From Lawsonibacter sp. (GTDB lineage Bacteria > Bacillota > Clostridia > Oscillospirales > Oscillospiraceae), in NCBI GenBank assembly GCA_022798155.1, contig JAAWLY010000007.1, forward strand, positions 1 through 28,283: a stretch of DNA of 28,283 nt. Direction: 5' to 3'. Made by a program: the position numbers and the translations under genes. The notes under the pieces were generated by a model that worked only from the letters and a program-made list of their open reading frames with translations, had not been told where the DNA came from and made no database searches. Positions 7,806 through 15,722 of this stretch are shown here, one piece after another (the stretch's first letter is position 1; each line of letters starts with the position of its first letter).

Positions 7806-7825
7806 AGAAATATTCTTCCTTTCTA

Positions 7826-7863
7826 ATGATATCCTATGAGACAGGGGCGGATATCATCCGCCC
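7826..7863 (-). promoter_or_regulatory. Two mutually exclusive hairpins in the hpt leader
   Basis: In the transcript the first possible hairpin pairs GGGCGGAT (7863-7856) with ATCCGCCC (7852-7845). The second pairs ATGATATCC (7857-7849) with GGATATCAT (7834-7826). They share the bases 7849-7857, so only one can form at a time. The downstream arm of the second ends a few bases before the hpt ribosome-binding site. There is no T-run, so an effect on translation or RNA stability fits better than termination. The pairing is seen; the function is inferred. Confidence 0.45.
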
Positions 7864-7910
7864 GCGCAGAGAGAAGGACCATCCTGTGCGTCTTTGTACA
7901 TGCCATTATT

Positions 7911-9302
7911 TTACTCTGCAGGGGAAATCACAATATGCCAAGCCTCTCGGTTCGCCTGGGCGGCAAAGGCCCGATCCGGTCCCAGACCGGCCACGGCGGC
8001 CACCTGGCCGCCGCACTGGAAAACAGGCAGCACATCCCGCTGGAAACGGGGAAGTTTTTCCTCAATCATCCATTTTTTCACCGTTTTGCCCAGCCGGCCC
8101 GGAAGGCTGAGCCGGTCGCCGGTACGGCGGGAGCGCAGTTCCAGGCTGGGGACGTGCTCCCGGTCCAGCCAGAAGTCCCAGGGACCCTGGGGCTGGCCGG
8201 TGTAGACCTCTTTCCCGCAGGAGACGTGCCAAGGGCCGCAGTCCAGCCGGCCAGGGAGGGGCATTGCCCCCTCTTCCAGCGGGATGGGGCCCAGGCGGGG
8301 GAGAAGAAGCAGCTGCTCATAGGAGCGGCGGGCGTTGGTGTTGTGAGGCAGATAGATTTGCCCGGAAGGGGCCCCACCCCGGCACAGTCGGAGCAGGGCG
8401 GTGAGGTGGGCGGCGGAGCAGTTCTGGTCTCCTTCCCACAGTCGGCCCAGCAGCAGCCGCAGGGCCCGGATGGCGATGGGGTCGGGGGCAGAGGCAATCA
8501 CCGCAGCGTTGATGGACAGGCCCTCCTGTGCGGGCACGGCCCTGTCCGCCAACGCCCGGGCCAGATCGGTAAGGCAGCGCTCGTCCTCTTGAAGCCGAGC
8601 GGCAGTGTCTACCAGGCGGGCGGCAAAGCCGGGGGAGATATCCTCCAGCACGGGCAGCACCTGGTGGCGGATGCGATTGCGGGTGTAGTCATCGTTTTGG
8701 TTGGAGCTGTCCTCCATGTGGGGCAGGCAGAGGCGGGTCAGGTAGTCCTCCACCTGCTGCCGGGTGACGGTAAGCAGAGGACGGACGATGTCCTCCCGCC
8801 TGGGGGGGATACCCCCCAGGCCCCGCAGGCCGCTGCCCCGGGCCAGGTGGAAGAGGATGGTCTCCACGTTGTCGTTGGCGGTGTGGGCGGTGGCAATAAG
8901 ATTGGCCCCCGCCTCCTCTGCCGCCTGGCGGAGAAAGGCGTAGCGCATGTCTCGGGCGGTCTCCTCAACGCCGGTCCCCCGGACCCGGGCCTGCCCGGCC
9001 ACGTCGCCGGAGCCGGTGTACAGCGGGACGGCTGGAAGGACGGTACCGTCCCGCTGCCGCTGCTCTCCGCAGCACAGCTGGACGAACTGCTCCACAAACC
9101 GCTGGTCCCGGTCGGACTCCGCCCCCCGCAGCCGGTGGTTATAGTGGGCGGCGGTCAGGCGGAAGCCCAGCCGGCTCCGGAGCTGGTAGAGGGCGTGGAG
9201 CATAGCGATGGAGTCCGCTCCGCCGGACACGGCGCACAGCACCGTGGACCCGGCGGGGATCAAGTCCTGCTGGCGGATAAAGGTTTCAACAGTCTTTAAC
9301 AT
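7911..9302 (-). CDS. tilS: tRNA(Ile)-lysidine synthase
   Basis: A 463-residue enzyme that uses ATP to attach lysine to C34 of tRNA-Ile(CAU), changing its reading from AUG to AUA. The PP-loop signature SGGADS (26-31) marks the N-terminal adenylation domain. The segment AHYNHRLRGAESDRDQRFVE and the following ATAHTAND motif are family features. The C-terminal domain is recognisable in GDRLSLPGRLGKTVKKWMI. ATG 9302 has a GGAGGT site. It is an essential housekeeping gene, upstream of hpt and ftsH as usual, with a 105-bp gap to hpt. Confidence 0.95.
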   Translation of the reverse strand: MLKTVETFIRQQDLIPAGSTVLCAVSGGADSIAMLHALYQLRSRLGFRLTAAHYNHRLRGAESDRDQRFVEQFVQLCCGEQRQRDGTVLPAVPLYTGSGDVAGQARVRGTGVEETARDMRYAFLRQAAEEAGANLIATAHTANDNVETILFHLARGSGLRGLGGIPPRREDIVRPLLTVTRQQVEDYLTRLCLPHMEDSSNQNDDYTRNRIRHQVLPVLEDISPGFAARLVDTAARLQEDERCLTDLARALADRAVPAQEGLSINAAVIASAPDPIAIRALRLLLGRLWEGDQNCSAAHLTALLRLCRGGAPSGQIYLPHNTNARRSYEQLLLLPRLGPIPLEEGAMPLPGRLDCGPWHVSCGKEVYTGQPQGPWDFWLDREHVPSLELRSRRTGDRLSLPGRLGKTVKKWMIEEKLPRFQRDVLPVFQCGGQVAAVAGLGPDRAFAAQANREAWHIVISPAE

Positions 9303-9361
9303 GGCAGGACCTCCGTTTTATGCAGGGGCGGCCTGGGGCCGCCGCCGGATAGGGGTAACAG

Positions 9362-10231
9362 TCAGGGGATGGGGGTGATTTCCGCCGCCAGATGAAAATT
9401 AGAGGTATAGCTGACCCGGTAGCGCTGGGCATGCTCCAGGTTCCAGGGGATAGACTGGCTCTCCCGGAAAGGCCGCTCTCCACTGGGGGAGAACTCCATG
9501 GCGCGGGGAACCAGAATGTCTATCCAATGGCTGCCAGGTTCTGTGCTGATGATGTGGCAGCGGAGGGTCAGGCTCCGGTAGCCGCTCCCCCACATGCCGG
9601 GGAGGCGGCCGCTCTCCACATTGGGGTGAATCCAGACCTCCGCCGTCTCCAGCTGGCCGCGCTCCACCTGTTCCAGCTCCGCCTGGAGCTGGGGGATATG
9701 GACCAAGGGGGCGATAGGCGCGGGGGCCGGGGCGTCCATAAAGAGGATTGTGCCATACCAGACCAGCACCATGATGGCCAGCGCGATCTGGATCAACAGA
9801 TCCATGAATCTGCCTACGGCAATGGCGCTGAACTGATCCAGCTGTTCTTTCAGCTCCTTCCGCCGCCGGTCCGGACCGAAGCCGCTGAGACAGGTGAGGG
9901 ATATAAACTCATCCTCCAGCCGCCCCTCCAGAGCCTTCTCCTCCGGACGGTCCCGAAAAAAGCGGAGGACAGTCACAGCAATCAGCCGCACCTGGATTGC
10001 AGCTCCAATGGCGAGTATCAGGACCACGCCCCAGTAGCTGCGCAGATAGCCGGTGAGCAGGTCGTGGGCGGGGGAGACCTCCCCCATGGCGGAGGAGCGA
10101 AGCCAATCGACAAAGGGAGGGGAGATGGCCAGCGGCACCAGGAAAAAACCCAGCAGGCCCCAGCCGATGCCGGAGAGCATCTGCCGGACAAGCCGCCAGC
10201 CAAGCTGGCCGACGGTGGGATCCCCCCCCAT
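9362..10231 (-). CDS. Unknown three-span membrane protein between dnaB and tilS
   Basis: I do not recognise a family. The protein has 289 residues with three predicted membrane spans (about 20-38, 67-89 and 142-164). A charged, Arg/Glu/Lys-rich cytoplasmic segment (90-133) separates TM2 from TM3. After TM3 come a Pro/Ala-rich linker (167-176) and a ~115-residue C-terminal domain that probably lies outside the cell, judged from the short charged loops. The start ATG 10231 is one base after the dnaB stop and is preceded by GGGAGGAG; an upstream in-frame ATG at 10261 lacks such a site. It is clearly part of the dnaB transcript. The position between replication and tRNA-modification genes gives no direct clue to its role. 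Confidence 0.75.
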   Translation of the reverse strand: MGGDPTVGQLGWRLVRQMLSGIGWGLLGFFLVPLAISPPFVDWLRSSAMGEVSPAHDLLTGYLRSYWGVVLILAIGAAIQVRLIAVTVLRFFRDRPEEKALEGRLEDEFISLTCLSGFGPDRRRKELKEQLDQFSAIAVGRFMDLLIQIALAIMVLVWYGTILFMDAPAPAPIAPLVHIPQLQAELEQVERGQLETAEVWIHPNVESGRLPGMWGSGYRSLTLRCHIISTEPGSHWIDILVPRAMEFSPSGERPFRESQSIPWNLEHAQRYRVSYTSNFHLAAEITPIP

Positions 10232-10232
10232 C

Positions 10233-11591
10233 TCAGTACTCCTCCCGCCGCCGCTCCGCATCGGTGAAGGTGGTGAACTCGGGGGTCCACTGCAGCTCTA
10301 CTGTGCCCGTCTCGCCGTGGCGGTTCTTGGCGATGATGCACTCGGCCAGGTTGGGGGTTTCCGACTCCCGGTTATAGTACCCGTCCCGGTAGAGGAAGAG
10401 GACAATGTCCGCGTCCTGCTCAATGGCCCCCGATTCCCGCAGGTCAGACAGCATGGGCCGCTTGTCCTGCCGGGACTCGTTGGCCCGGGACAGCTGGCTC
10501 AGGCACAGCACCGGGACATTCAGCTCCTTGGCCATAATCTTCAGGGAGCGGGAGATGTCAGAGACGATCTGCTGCCGGTTCTCGCCCCGGGTGTTGGTTT
10601 TGCCCCCGGCGGACTGCATCAGCTGGAGGTAATCGATGACCACCAGGCCCAGGTTGTCCACCCGGCGGCATTTCGCGTTGATGTCAGCCACGGTGACGCT
10701 GGAGTCGTCGTCAATAAGGATGGTGGAGCGGTTGAGGGAGTCGGCCGCGGCGGCCACGCTCTCCCAGTCCTCGTCGGTCAGTTTGCCGGTAACCAGCTTT
10801 TTGTTGTCGATGAAGCACTCGCTGGAGATTAGCCGCAGGGCCAGCTGCTCCCGGCTCATCTCCAGGGAGAAGAAGGCCACCTTCTTGCCCGAGCGCTTGC
10901 CCGCGTCCAGCAGGATATTCAGGGCCATGGAGGTCTTGCCCATACCGGGCCGGGCGGCCAGCAGAATCAGGTCGGAGTTGTTCAGGCCGGAGATAGCCCG
11001 ATCCAGGTCCTGCAGGCCGGTGGACAGCCCTGGGATGGCGCTTTCGCTGGCGGCCAGCTCCTCCAGGCGGCTGTAGACCTCGATAATAATATCGGAGATG
11101 GGGGTCAGCCCCCGGGCGGCCCGCCCCTGGCGGATGGCGTAGATGCGCTGTTCCGCCGCCTCCAGAATGTCCTGGCCGGTGGCGGTGCCCTCCTGAATCA
11201 TAGCGGTCAGCTCACCTGCCGCCTCCGCCACCCGGCGCAGGAGGGTTTTGTCCTTGATAATCTCAATGTACTCCCCCACGTTGGCGGCGGTGGGGGTTGT
11301 GTCCATGAGCTGGAGAATATAGCCCCGGGACTGGTTTTCGTCGTAGTAGCCGTTTTGCTTCATGTTCTCCAGCACCGTCACCGGGTCGATGGTGAGGGAG
11401 TAGTTGAACATGGTGTAGATGGTCTCGTAGATCTCCTTGTTCTGGCGGATGTAAAAGTCGTCGGTGCGCAGCTTGTCGATAACCTCTGAGATGCAGCGGG
11501 GGTCGATGAGCATGGAGCCCAGCACCGCCTGTTCCGCCTCTACGCTGTGGGGCAGCTGCTTGAGCAGCAGTTCGTCTGTCTCTGTGGGCAT
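10233..11591 (-). CDS. dnaB: Replicative DNA helicase DnaB
   Basis: The 452-residue hexameric helicase that unwinds DNA ahead of the replisome. The N-terminal primase-interacting domain spans about 1-150 (beginning LPHSVEAEQAVLGSML) and the RecA-like ATPase domain about 180-445. The latter carries Walker A ARPGMGKT (213-220), SLEMS (242-246) and the Walker B region VVIDYLQLM (317-325). No intein or insertion is present. The start is preceded by AGGAGGTGATC, an exceptionally good match to the 16S rRNA 3' end. It lies downstream of rplI, the conserved Firmicutes order (known as dnaC in Bacillus). Confidence 0.97.
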   Translation of the reverse strand: MPTETDELLLKQLPHSVEAEQAVLGSMLIDPRCISEVIDKLRTDDFYIRQNKEIYETIYTMFNYSLTIDPVTVLENMKQNGYYDENQSRGYILQLMDTTPTAANVGEYIEIIKDKTLLRRVAEAAGELTAMIQEGTATGQDILEAAEQRIYAIRQGRAARGLTPISDIIIEVYSRLEELAASESAIPGLSTGLQDLDRAISGLNNSDLILLAARPGMGKTSMALNILLDAGKRSGKKVAFFSLEMSREQLALRLISSECFIDNKKLVTGKLTDEDWESVAAAADSLNRSTILIDDDSSVTVADINAKCRRVDNLGLVVIDYLQLMQSAGGKTNTRGENRQQIVSDISRSLKIMAKELNVPVLCLSQLSRANESRQDKRPMLSDLRESGAIEQDADIVLFLYRDGYYNRESETPNLAECIIAKNRHGETGTVELQWTPEFTTFTDAERRREEY

Positions 11592-11659
11592 AGGATCACC
11601 TCCTGATCGGATCGCGGGGCGCGCCAGGTTGTCGCGTTTTACCCATAAGGATCAAGATT

Positions 11660-12106
11660 TTACCCCTCTACCACCAGCACGTTTACCGTGCCGCTGACCT
11701 CGTAACCCAGCTTGGCCTTAATCTGGTAGCTGCCGCAGGACTTAATGGGCTCGTCCAGCGCCAGCTTGGTCTTGGGGATGGTGATGGCGTGCTGGGCGGC
11801 CAGGGCGTCGGATATCTCCTTGCCGGTAACGGCGCCGAAGAGACGGCCCCCCTCGCCGGCCTTGGCGGTCACCTTGACCATCAGGCCCTCCAGCTGCTTG
11901 GCGGTGGCCTCGGCCTCCGCCTTTTCGGCGGCTTCCTGGGCCTTCCTGGCCTTCTCCTGCTGCTTCATGGTGTTCAGGTTTTCCGCGGTGGCGATTACCG
12001 CCAGCTTCCGGGGCAGGAGGAAGTTGCGGGCGTAGCCGTCGGAAACCTCCACCAGCTGCCCTTTCTTGCCCTGGCCCCGCACATCCTGCTGTAAAATGAC
12101 TTTCAT
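11660..12106 (-). CDS. rplI: 50S ribosomal protein L9
   Basis: A 148-residue protein of normal length for bL9. The N-terminal domain starts MKVILQQDVRGQGKKG and includes VSDGYARNFLLPRKLA. A long charged connecting helix rich in Ala, Lys and Glu (about 45-75) leads to the C-terminal rRNA-binding domain. It binds 23S rRNA near the L1 stalk base. The true start is ATG 12106, which has an AGAAAGGATTG site. The frame stays open to 12307, but that part is encoded by the hairpin element lying upstream and should not be included. Confidence 0.97.
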   Translation of the reverse strand: MKVILQQDVRGQGKKGQLVEVSDGYARNFLLPRKLAVIATAENLNTMKQQEKARKAQEAAEKAEAEATAKQLEGLMVKVTAKAGEGGRLFGAVTGKEISDALAAQHAITIPKTKLALDEPIKSCGSYQIKAKLGYEVSGTVNVLVVEG

Positions 12107-12157
12107 GTGAATCAATCCTTTCTGAATTATGCATTGTATATATTGAATTCGGGAAAA

Positions 12158-12334
12158 GGCCCCTTTGGCAAAGGGGCTCCCGGCGAAGCCGGGTGGGGAT
12201 TGTGTTCGCGAAGCGAACGTACGAAGTACACGAAGTTTGCGCAGACCGTGTTTGCTTCGCACATTTCGCCTGCGGCGAAATACAATCCTCCGCCCCAGTG
12301 TGCGCACTGGAGCACCTCCTTTGCCAAAGAAGGC
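12158..12334. repeat. Hairpin-array intergenic element (MITE/REP-like)
   Basis: The element is built of consecutive perfect palindromes. They are a 19-bp one (12159-12177, GGC loop), CCCGGC-GAA-GCCGGG (12179-12193), GTTCGC-GAA-GCGAAC (12204-12218), GTAC-GAA-GTAC (12219-12229), ATTTCGCC-TGC-GGCGAAAT (12263-12281) and CCAGTG-TGCG-CACTGG (12295-12310). Its two ends are imperfect inverted copies of each other: the CTTTGGCAAAG core recurs at both ends, followed inward by a GGATTGT-like block. It starts directly after the gdpP stop codon and fills the gdpP-rplI gap, so it is transcribed as part of the operon RNA. It is probably a mobile or interspersed element; that cannot be proved from one copy. 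Confidence 0.65.
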
Positions 12335-12336
12335 TT

Positions 12337-14322
12337 TTATTCCTCCTCCAGGTACTGGTCAATGGCCCGTGCCAGGTCCCGGGCCACCTCGTCCACAGAC
12401 TTGCCGGAGATCTGTCCCCCGGCGGCGGCGGCGTTGCCCCCGCCGCCCAGCTTCTCCAGGATGAGCTGGACGTTGGTGTCCCCCATGGAGCGTCCGGAGA
12501 TGTTCACCCGCTCCCCATCGGGGGAGATGACGAAGGAGGCGTCGATGCCGATGATGTTCAGCAGCTCGTCGGCGGCCTGGGCGGCGGTGACCCGGCCCAC
12601 CGGGCGGTCGGCCACCGCCACGGCGATACCGTCCCGGTAGAGCTTGGCGTTCTGGATGATGGAGTACTTGGCGATGGTGCCCGCCAGATCGTTCTGGAAG
12701 AGCTTTTTCACCTCGGCGGTGTCCGCCCCGGAGCGGCGGAGGAAGGCGGCGGCTTCGAAGGTACGTCCGCCGGTGCGCATGGTGAAATTCTTGGTGTCCA
12801 GCACGATGCCGGCCAGCAGGGCCTCGGCTTCCGCCCGCAGGAGGTGGTTGGGCTCCATGATGTACTGGAGCAGCTCGGTGACCAGCTCGGAAGCGGAGGA
12901 GGCGTAGGGCTCGTGGTAGTTCAGAGCCGCCCCCTCGATGTAGGTGGCCGCCCGGCGGTGGTGATCGATGACCGCTACCCGGTTGCAGGACTGGAGCACC
13001 TCCAGGGCCTGGACCTGCTCAGGGCGGTTGGTGTCCACCACCACCACAAGGGACTTGTTGTCCGCAATCAGCAGGGCATCCTGGGGCATGAGGAAGCAGT
13101 CGTGGTATTCGGGCAGCTGGCTCAGCCGGTCAATCAGCTCCTGGGCGGGGGGTGACCCGGCCTCTCGGATGATGTGGGCGGGCACGCCGTTTTTCCGGCA
13201 CAGAGCGCACACCCCGGCGGCCGCCCCCACCGCGTCGTTGTCAGGCATCTTGTGGCCCATGATAAACACCTGGGAGGAGTCGGAGATCAAAGAGGACAGG
13301 GCGTTGGCCATAACCCGGCTTTTCACCTTGGTCCGCTTCTCTGTCTCCTTGGACCGGCCGCCGTAGAACTCAAAGGTGAACTTGTTGCGGATGACCGCCT
13401 GATCGCCCCCCCGGGACAGGGCCATGTCCACCGACAGGTTGGCGAAGTCCAGCAGCTCCCGGAAACTGTCGCCGTCGGTGCCCACGCCGATGGACAGGGA
13501 GGCGTTCATGCCACTGGGGTTGACCACCTGATGGATGGCGTCCAGAATGTCGAATTTGCTCTCGATAAATCGGCCCAGGTGGCGCTGCTCAAAGACGAAG
13601 AGATACCGCTCCCGCTGGTAGCGGCGCAGGATGCCCCCGGCGTCAGCCACCCAGTTCTCGATGCGGCTGTCGATCTCAGCCATCATGGAGGAGCGGTCGT
13701 TTTCCGAGAGATTTTTCAGCAGGTCCTCATAGTTGTCAATCAGCAGCACCGCCGCCACCGGGCGGCTGGACTGGTACTGGTCCCGGGTTAAACACAGTTC
13801 GGTAACATCCACCCAGTAGGTGGTAGCCAGAAAGCCGCCCCCCCGTCCGCCGGCCCGAACCAGGTGGCCGTAGACCTGAAAGCGCCGGCCCGCGTAGGTC
13901 ACCTCGGTGGGGCACTGGTTTTTCCCCTCCATCAGCCATCGGGAGTCGAGGTCGGGGATCAGGTCGGACAGCTTGGTGTCGTACAGGTGCTCCCGCTTGT
14001 CAGTGAGGCGGAGAAAACGGTCATTGGTCCAGATGATGTCGTCGCTCTCCGGCCGGAAGAGCACCATGGGCAGGGGAGAGTTAATCATAGTGTCCTTGGT
14101 GGCGGAGTCTACAGTGCCGGTGTAGTTGTCCAGATATTTGTTGATTTCCCGGCGCCTGCGCTGGGCGTTTTCCCGGCTGTACAGGGCCAGACAGGCCACC
14201 ACCGCCAGCTCCAGGCCGGCCAGCGGCCAGGAGAACAGGGCGGACAGCAGAGCAAAGGCGATCAGGCAGATAAAATACAGCCGGAAGCTGGGCTGCAGCA
14301 GCTTGTTCAGTTTTCGGTTCAA
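12337..14322 (-). CDS. gdpP: Cyclic-di-AMP phosphodiesterase GdpP (DHH family)
   Basis: A 661-residue membrane protein that hydrolyses c-di-AMP, a messenger controlling potassium and osmotic balance and cell-wall stress. Two N-terminal spans (about 14-31 and 33-48) are followed by a PAS-like domain (about 82-175) and a degenerate GGDEF domain (about 188-320). The catalytic DHH domain has GHKMPDNDA (356-364), D430, the DHH triad (453-455) and D509. A DHHA1 domain carries GGGGNAAAAGG (626-636). All metal-binding residues are present. The start appears to be TTG at 14322 with a moderate AGGGGG site. It heads the operon with rplI and dnaB, as in Bacillus (yybT), and is read from a promoter divergent to ilvE. 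Confidence 0.94.
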   Translation of the reverse strand: MNRKLNKLLQPSFRLYFICLIAFALLSALFSWPLAGLELAVVACLALYSRENAQRRRREINKYLDNYTGTVDSATKDTMINSPLPMVLFRPESDDIIWTNDRFLRLTDKREHLYDTKLSDLIPDLDSRWLMEGKNQCPTEVTYAGRRFQVYGHLVRAGGRGGGFLATTYWVDVTELCLTRDQYQSSRPVAAVLLIDNYEDLLKNLSENDRSSMMAEIDSRIENWVADAGGILRRYQRERYLFVFEQRHLGRFIESKFDILDAIHQVVNPSGMNASLSIGVGTDGDSFRELLDFANLSVDMALSRGGDQAVIRNKFTFEFYGGRSKETEKRTKVKSRVMANALSSLISDSSQVFIMGHKMPDNDAVGAAAGVCALCRKNGVPAHIIREAGSPPAQELIDRLSQLPEYHDCFLMPQDALLIADNKSLVVVVDTNRPEQVQALEVLQSCNRVAVIDHHRRAATYIEGAALNYHEPYASSASELVTELLQYIMEPNHLLRAEAEALLAGIVLDTKNFTMRTGGRTFEAAAFLRRSGADTAEVKKLFQNDLAGTIAKYSIIQNAKLYRDGIAVAVADRPVGRVTAAQAADELLNIIGIDASFVISPDGERVNISGRSMGDTNVQLILEKLGGGGNAAAAGGQISGKSVDEVARDLARAIDQYLEEE

Positions 14323-14384
14323 CAGAGGAAGCCCCCTCCCGATGAATTTGGAATAAATGGCACAAGCGAAACCAAAGGTATTTT

Positions 14385-14413
14385 ATTATATCAAATCAAA
14401 GCGTGAAGTACAA
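14385..14413 (-). promoter_or_regulatory. gdpP-rplI-dnaB operon promoter
   Basis: On the minus strand a perfect TATAAT (14390-14385), extended upstream by TGA, lies 17 bp from TTGTAC (14413-14408). The extended -10 compensates for the weak -35. It fires away from the ilvE promoter, whose -35 begins 25 bp to the right. Confidence 0.6.
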
Positions 14414-14437
14414 GTATAAAATACAACGTCTTACCAC

Positions 14438-14465
14438 TTGACCGGAACAAAAATGCTGTTATAAT
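14438..14465 (+). promoter_or_regulatory. ilvE promoter
   Basis: TTGACC (14438-14443) and TATAAT (14460-14465) are separated by 16 bp, with a TG-extended -10. The start would be near 14472, giving an ~88-nt leader. The leader is too short for a T-box and lacks its conserved bulge sequence. I saw no clear attenuator. Confidence 0.75.
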
Positions 14466-14559
14466 AGAGGTTACTTTAAGTCCTGTATCCACAACCGCGA
14501 AGTAAACTGCGCCGCTGTGAATGCAGGTCTTGGAACAAGCTGACAGGAGGAATTTACAA

Positions 14560-15621
14560 ATGGAAATTAAAATCACCCGCGCCCAGACACTGAAAGAGAA
14601 GCCCGACTCCTCCACTCTGGTGTTTGGCAAGGCCATGACTGACCACATGTTCATCGTGGACTACGACGCCGGCCAGGGCTGGCACGACCCCCGCATCGTC
14701 CCCTACGGCCCCCTCCAGATCGACCCCGCCGCCAAGGTGCTCCACTACGGCGAGGAGATCTTCGAGGGCCTGAAGGCCTACCGCACCGCTGACGGCTCCA
14801 TCCAGCTCTTCCGGCCCAAGGACAACATCGACCGGATGAACAAGTCCGCCGCCCGGTTGTGCCTGCCCCAGATCCCCGAGGAGCTGGCCCTGGCCGGCAT
14901 CACCAAGCTGGTGGAGGTGGAGCAGGACTGGGTGCCCCATGAGAAGGACACCTCCCTGTATATTCGGCCCTTCATGATCGGCCTGGACGCCGCTCTGGGC
15001 GTCCACTCCTCCCATCATGTGCAGTACATCGTGGTGGTTTGCCCCGTGGGGGCCTACTACCCCGAGGGGCTGAATCCCGTGAAGATCTATGTGGAGGAGC
15101 AGGACGTCCGGGCCGTCAAGGGCGGCATGGGCATGGCCAAGACCGGCGGCAACTACGCAGCCTCCCTCCGGGCCGGCGACCTGGCCGAGAAGGCCGGCTA
15201 CAGCCAGGTGCTGTGGCTGGACGGCATCCACCGCAAGTATATTGAAGAGGTGGGCTCTATGAACGTGATGTTCAAAATCGCCGGAAAGATCCTCACCCCC
15301 GACCTGAACGGCTCCGTGCTGGACGGTATCACTCGCCGCTCCTGCATCCAGCTGCTGAAGGACTGGGGCTACGAGGTGGAGGAGCGCCGCATCTCCGCCG
15401 AGGAGCTGTTCGCCGCCGCCGAGAACGGCACTCTGGAAGAGGCCTGGGGCACCGGCACCGCCGCCGTGGTCTCCCCCATCGGCGAGCTGGCCATGGGCGA
15501 CAAGAAGGTCACTGTCTCGGGCAACCAGATCGGTGCGATCACCCAGAAGCTCTACGACGAGCTCACCGGCATCCAGTGGGGCCGGGTGGCCGATCCCCAC
15601 AACTGGATTATGAAGCTGTAA
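14560..15621 (+). CDS. ilvE: Branched-chain amino acid aminotransferase
   Basis: A 353-residue fold-type IV PLP enzyme that exchanges amino groups between glutamate and the keto acids of leucine, isoleucine and valine. The large-type BCAT features are present: HYGEEIFEGLKAYR (62-75), the probable PLP lysine K194 in MAKTGGNYAASL, the EEVGSMNVMF segment and GTGTAAVVSPIG near the C-terminus. The length fits the family (about 350-360). ATG 14560 has AGGAGG at 14545-14550; an in-frame ATG at 14521 has no site. It stands alone with its own promoter and terminator, not within an ilv biosynthetic operon. Confidence 0.95.
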   Translation: MEIKITRAQTLKEKPDSSTLVFGKAMTDHMFIVDYDAGQGWHDPRIVPYGPLQIDPAAKVLHYGEEIFEGLKAYRTADGSIQLFRPKDNIDRMNKSAARLCLPQIPEELALAGITKLVEVEQDWVPHEKDTSLYIRPFMIGLDAALGVHSSHHVQYIVVVCPVGAYYPEGLNPVKIYVEEQDVRAVKGGMGMAKTGGNYAASLRAGDLAEKAGYSQVLWLDGIHRKYIEEVGSMNVMFKIAGKILTPDLNGSVLDGITRRSCIQLLKDWGYEVEERRISAEELFAAAENGTLEEAWGTGTAAVVSPIGELAMGDKKVTVSGNQIGAITQKLYDELTGIQWGRVADPHNWIMKL

Positions 15622-15633
15622 TCCCGAAACATG

Positions 15634-15667
15634 GCCCGGAAGCCTCAGCTTCCGGGCCTGCTTCTTT
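15634..15667 (+). terminator. ilvE terminator
   Basis: GCCCGGAAGC (15634-15643) and GCTTCCGGGC (15648-15657) form a perfect 10-bp stem with a 4-nt loop, followed by a T-rich CTGCTTCTTT. Its tail runs into the -35 of the zinc-transporter promoter. Confidence 0.85.
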
Positions 15668-15693
15668 ACAAATGGAACAATCTGCGATATACT
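15665..15693 (+). promoter_or_regulatory. znuACB promoter
   Basis: TTTACA (15665-15670), a 17-bp spacer and TATACT (15688-15693) give a start near 15700, about 23 nt before the znuA ATG. I looked for a Zur- or AdcR-type palindrome over it and did not find a clear one, though zinc control would be expected. Confidence 0.65.
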
Positions 15694-15722
15694 GTAGCAA
15701 TCCCAAAACAGCGAGGAAGCCT

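Noticed and set aside
7836..9299. 487-codon plus-strand frame opposite tilS
   Set aside because: A shadow of tilS: Gly/Pro/Gln-rich with no recognisable domain, and tilS on the other strand has its PP-loop and conserved motifs.
10053..10832. Plus-strand frames opposite dnaB and the membrane protein
   Set aside because: They lack ribosome-binding sites and any family resemblance, and are fully covered by real minus-strand genes.
12158..12334. CRISPR array
   Set aside because: The palindromes differ from each other in sequence and spacing and there are no equal-length unique spacers; no cas genes are present.
12193..13155. 320-codon plus-strand frame through the hairpin element and opposite gdpP
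   Set aside because: It starts inside repeat DNA and continues as antisense of GdpP.
14472..14559. T-box or leader-peptide attenuator before ilvE
   Set aside because: The leader is only about 88 nt, has no T-box bulge sequence, no run of branched-chain codons and no terminator stem with T-run.
14554..15600. 348-codon minus-strand frame opposite ilvE
   Set aside because: Gly/Val/His-rich antisense sequence; IlvE on the plus strand is complete.
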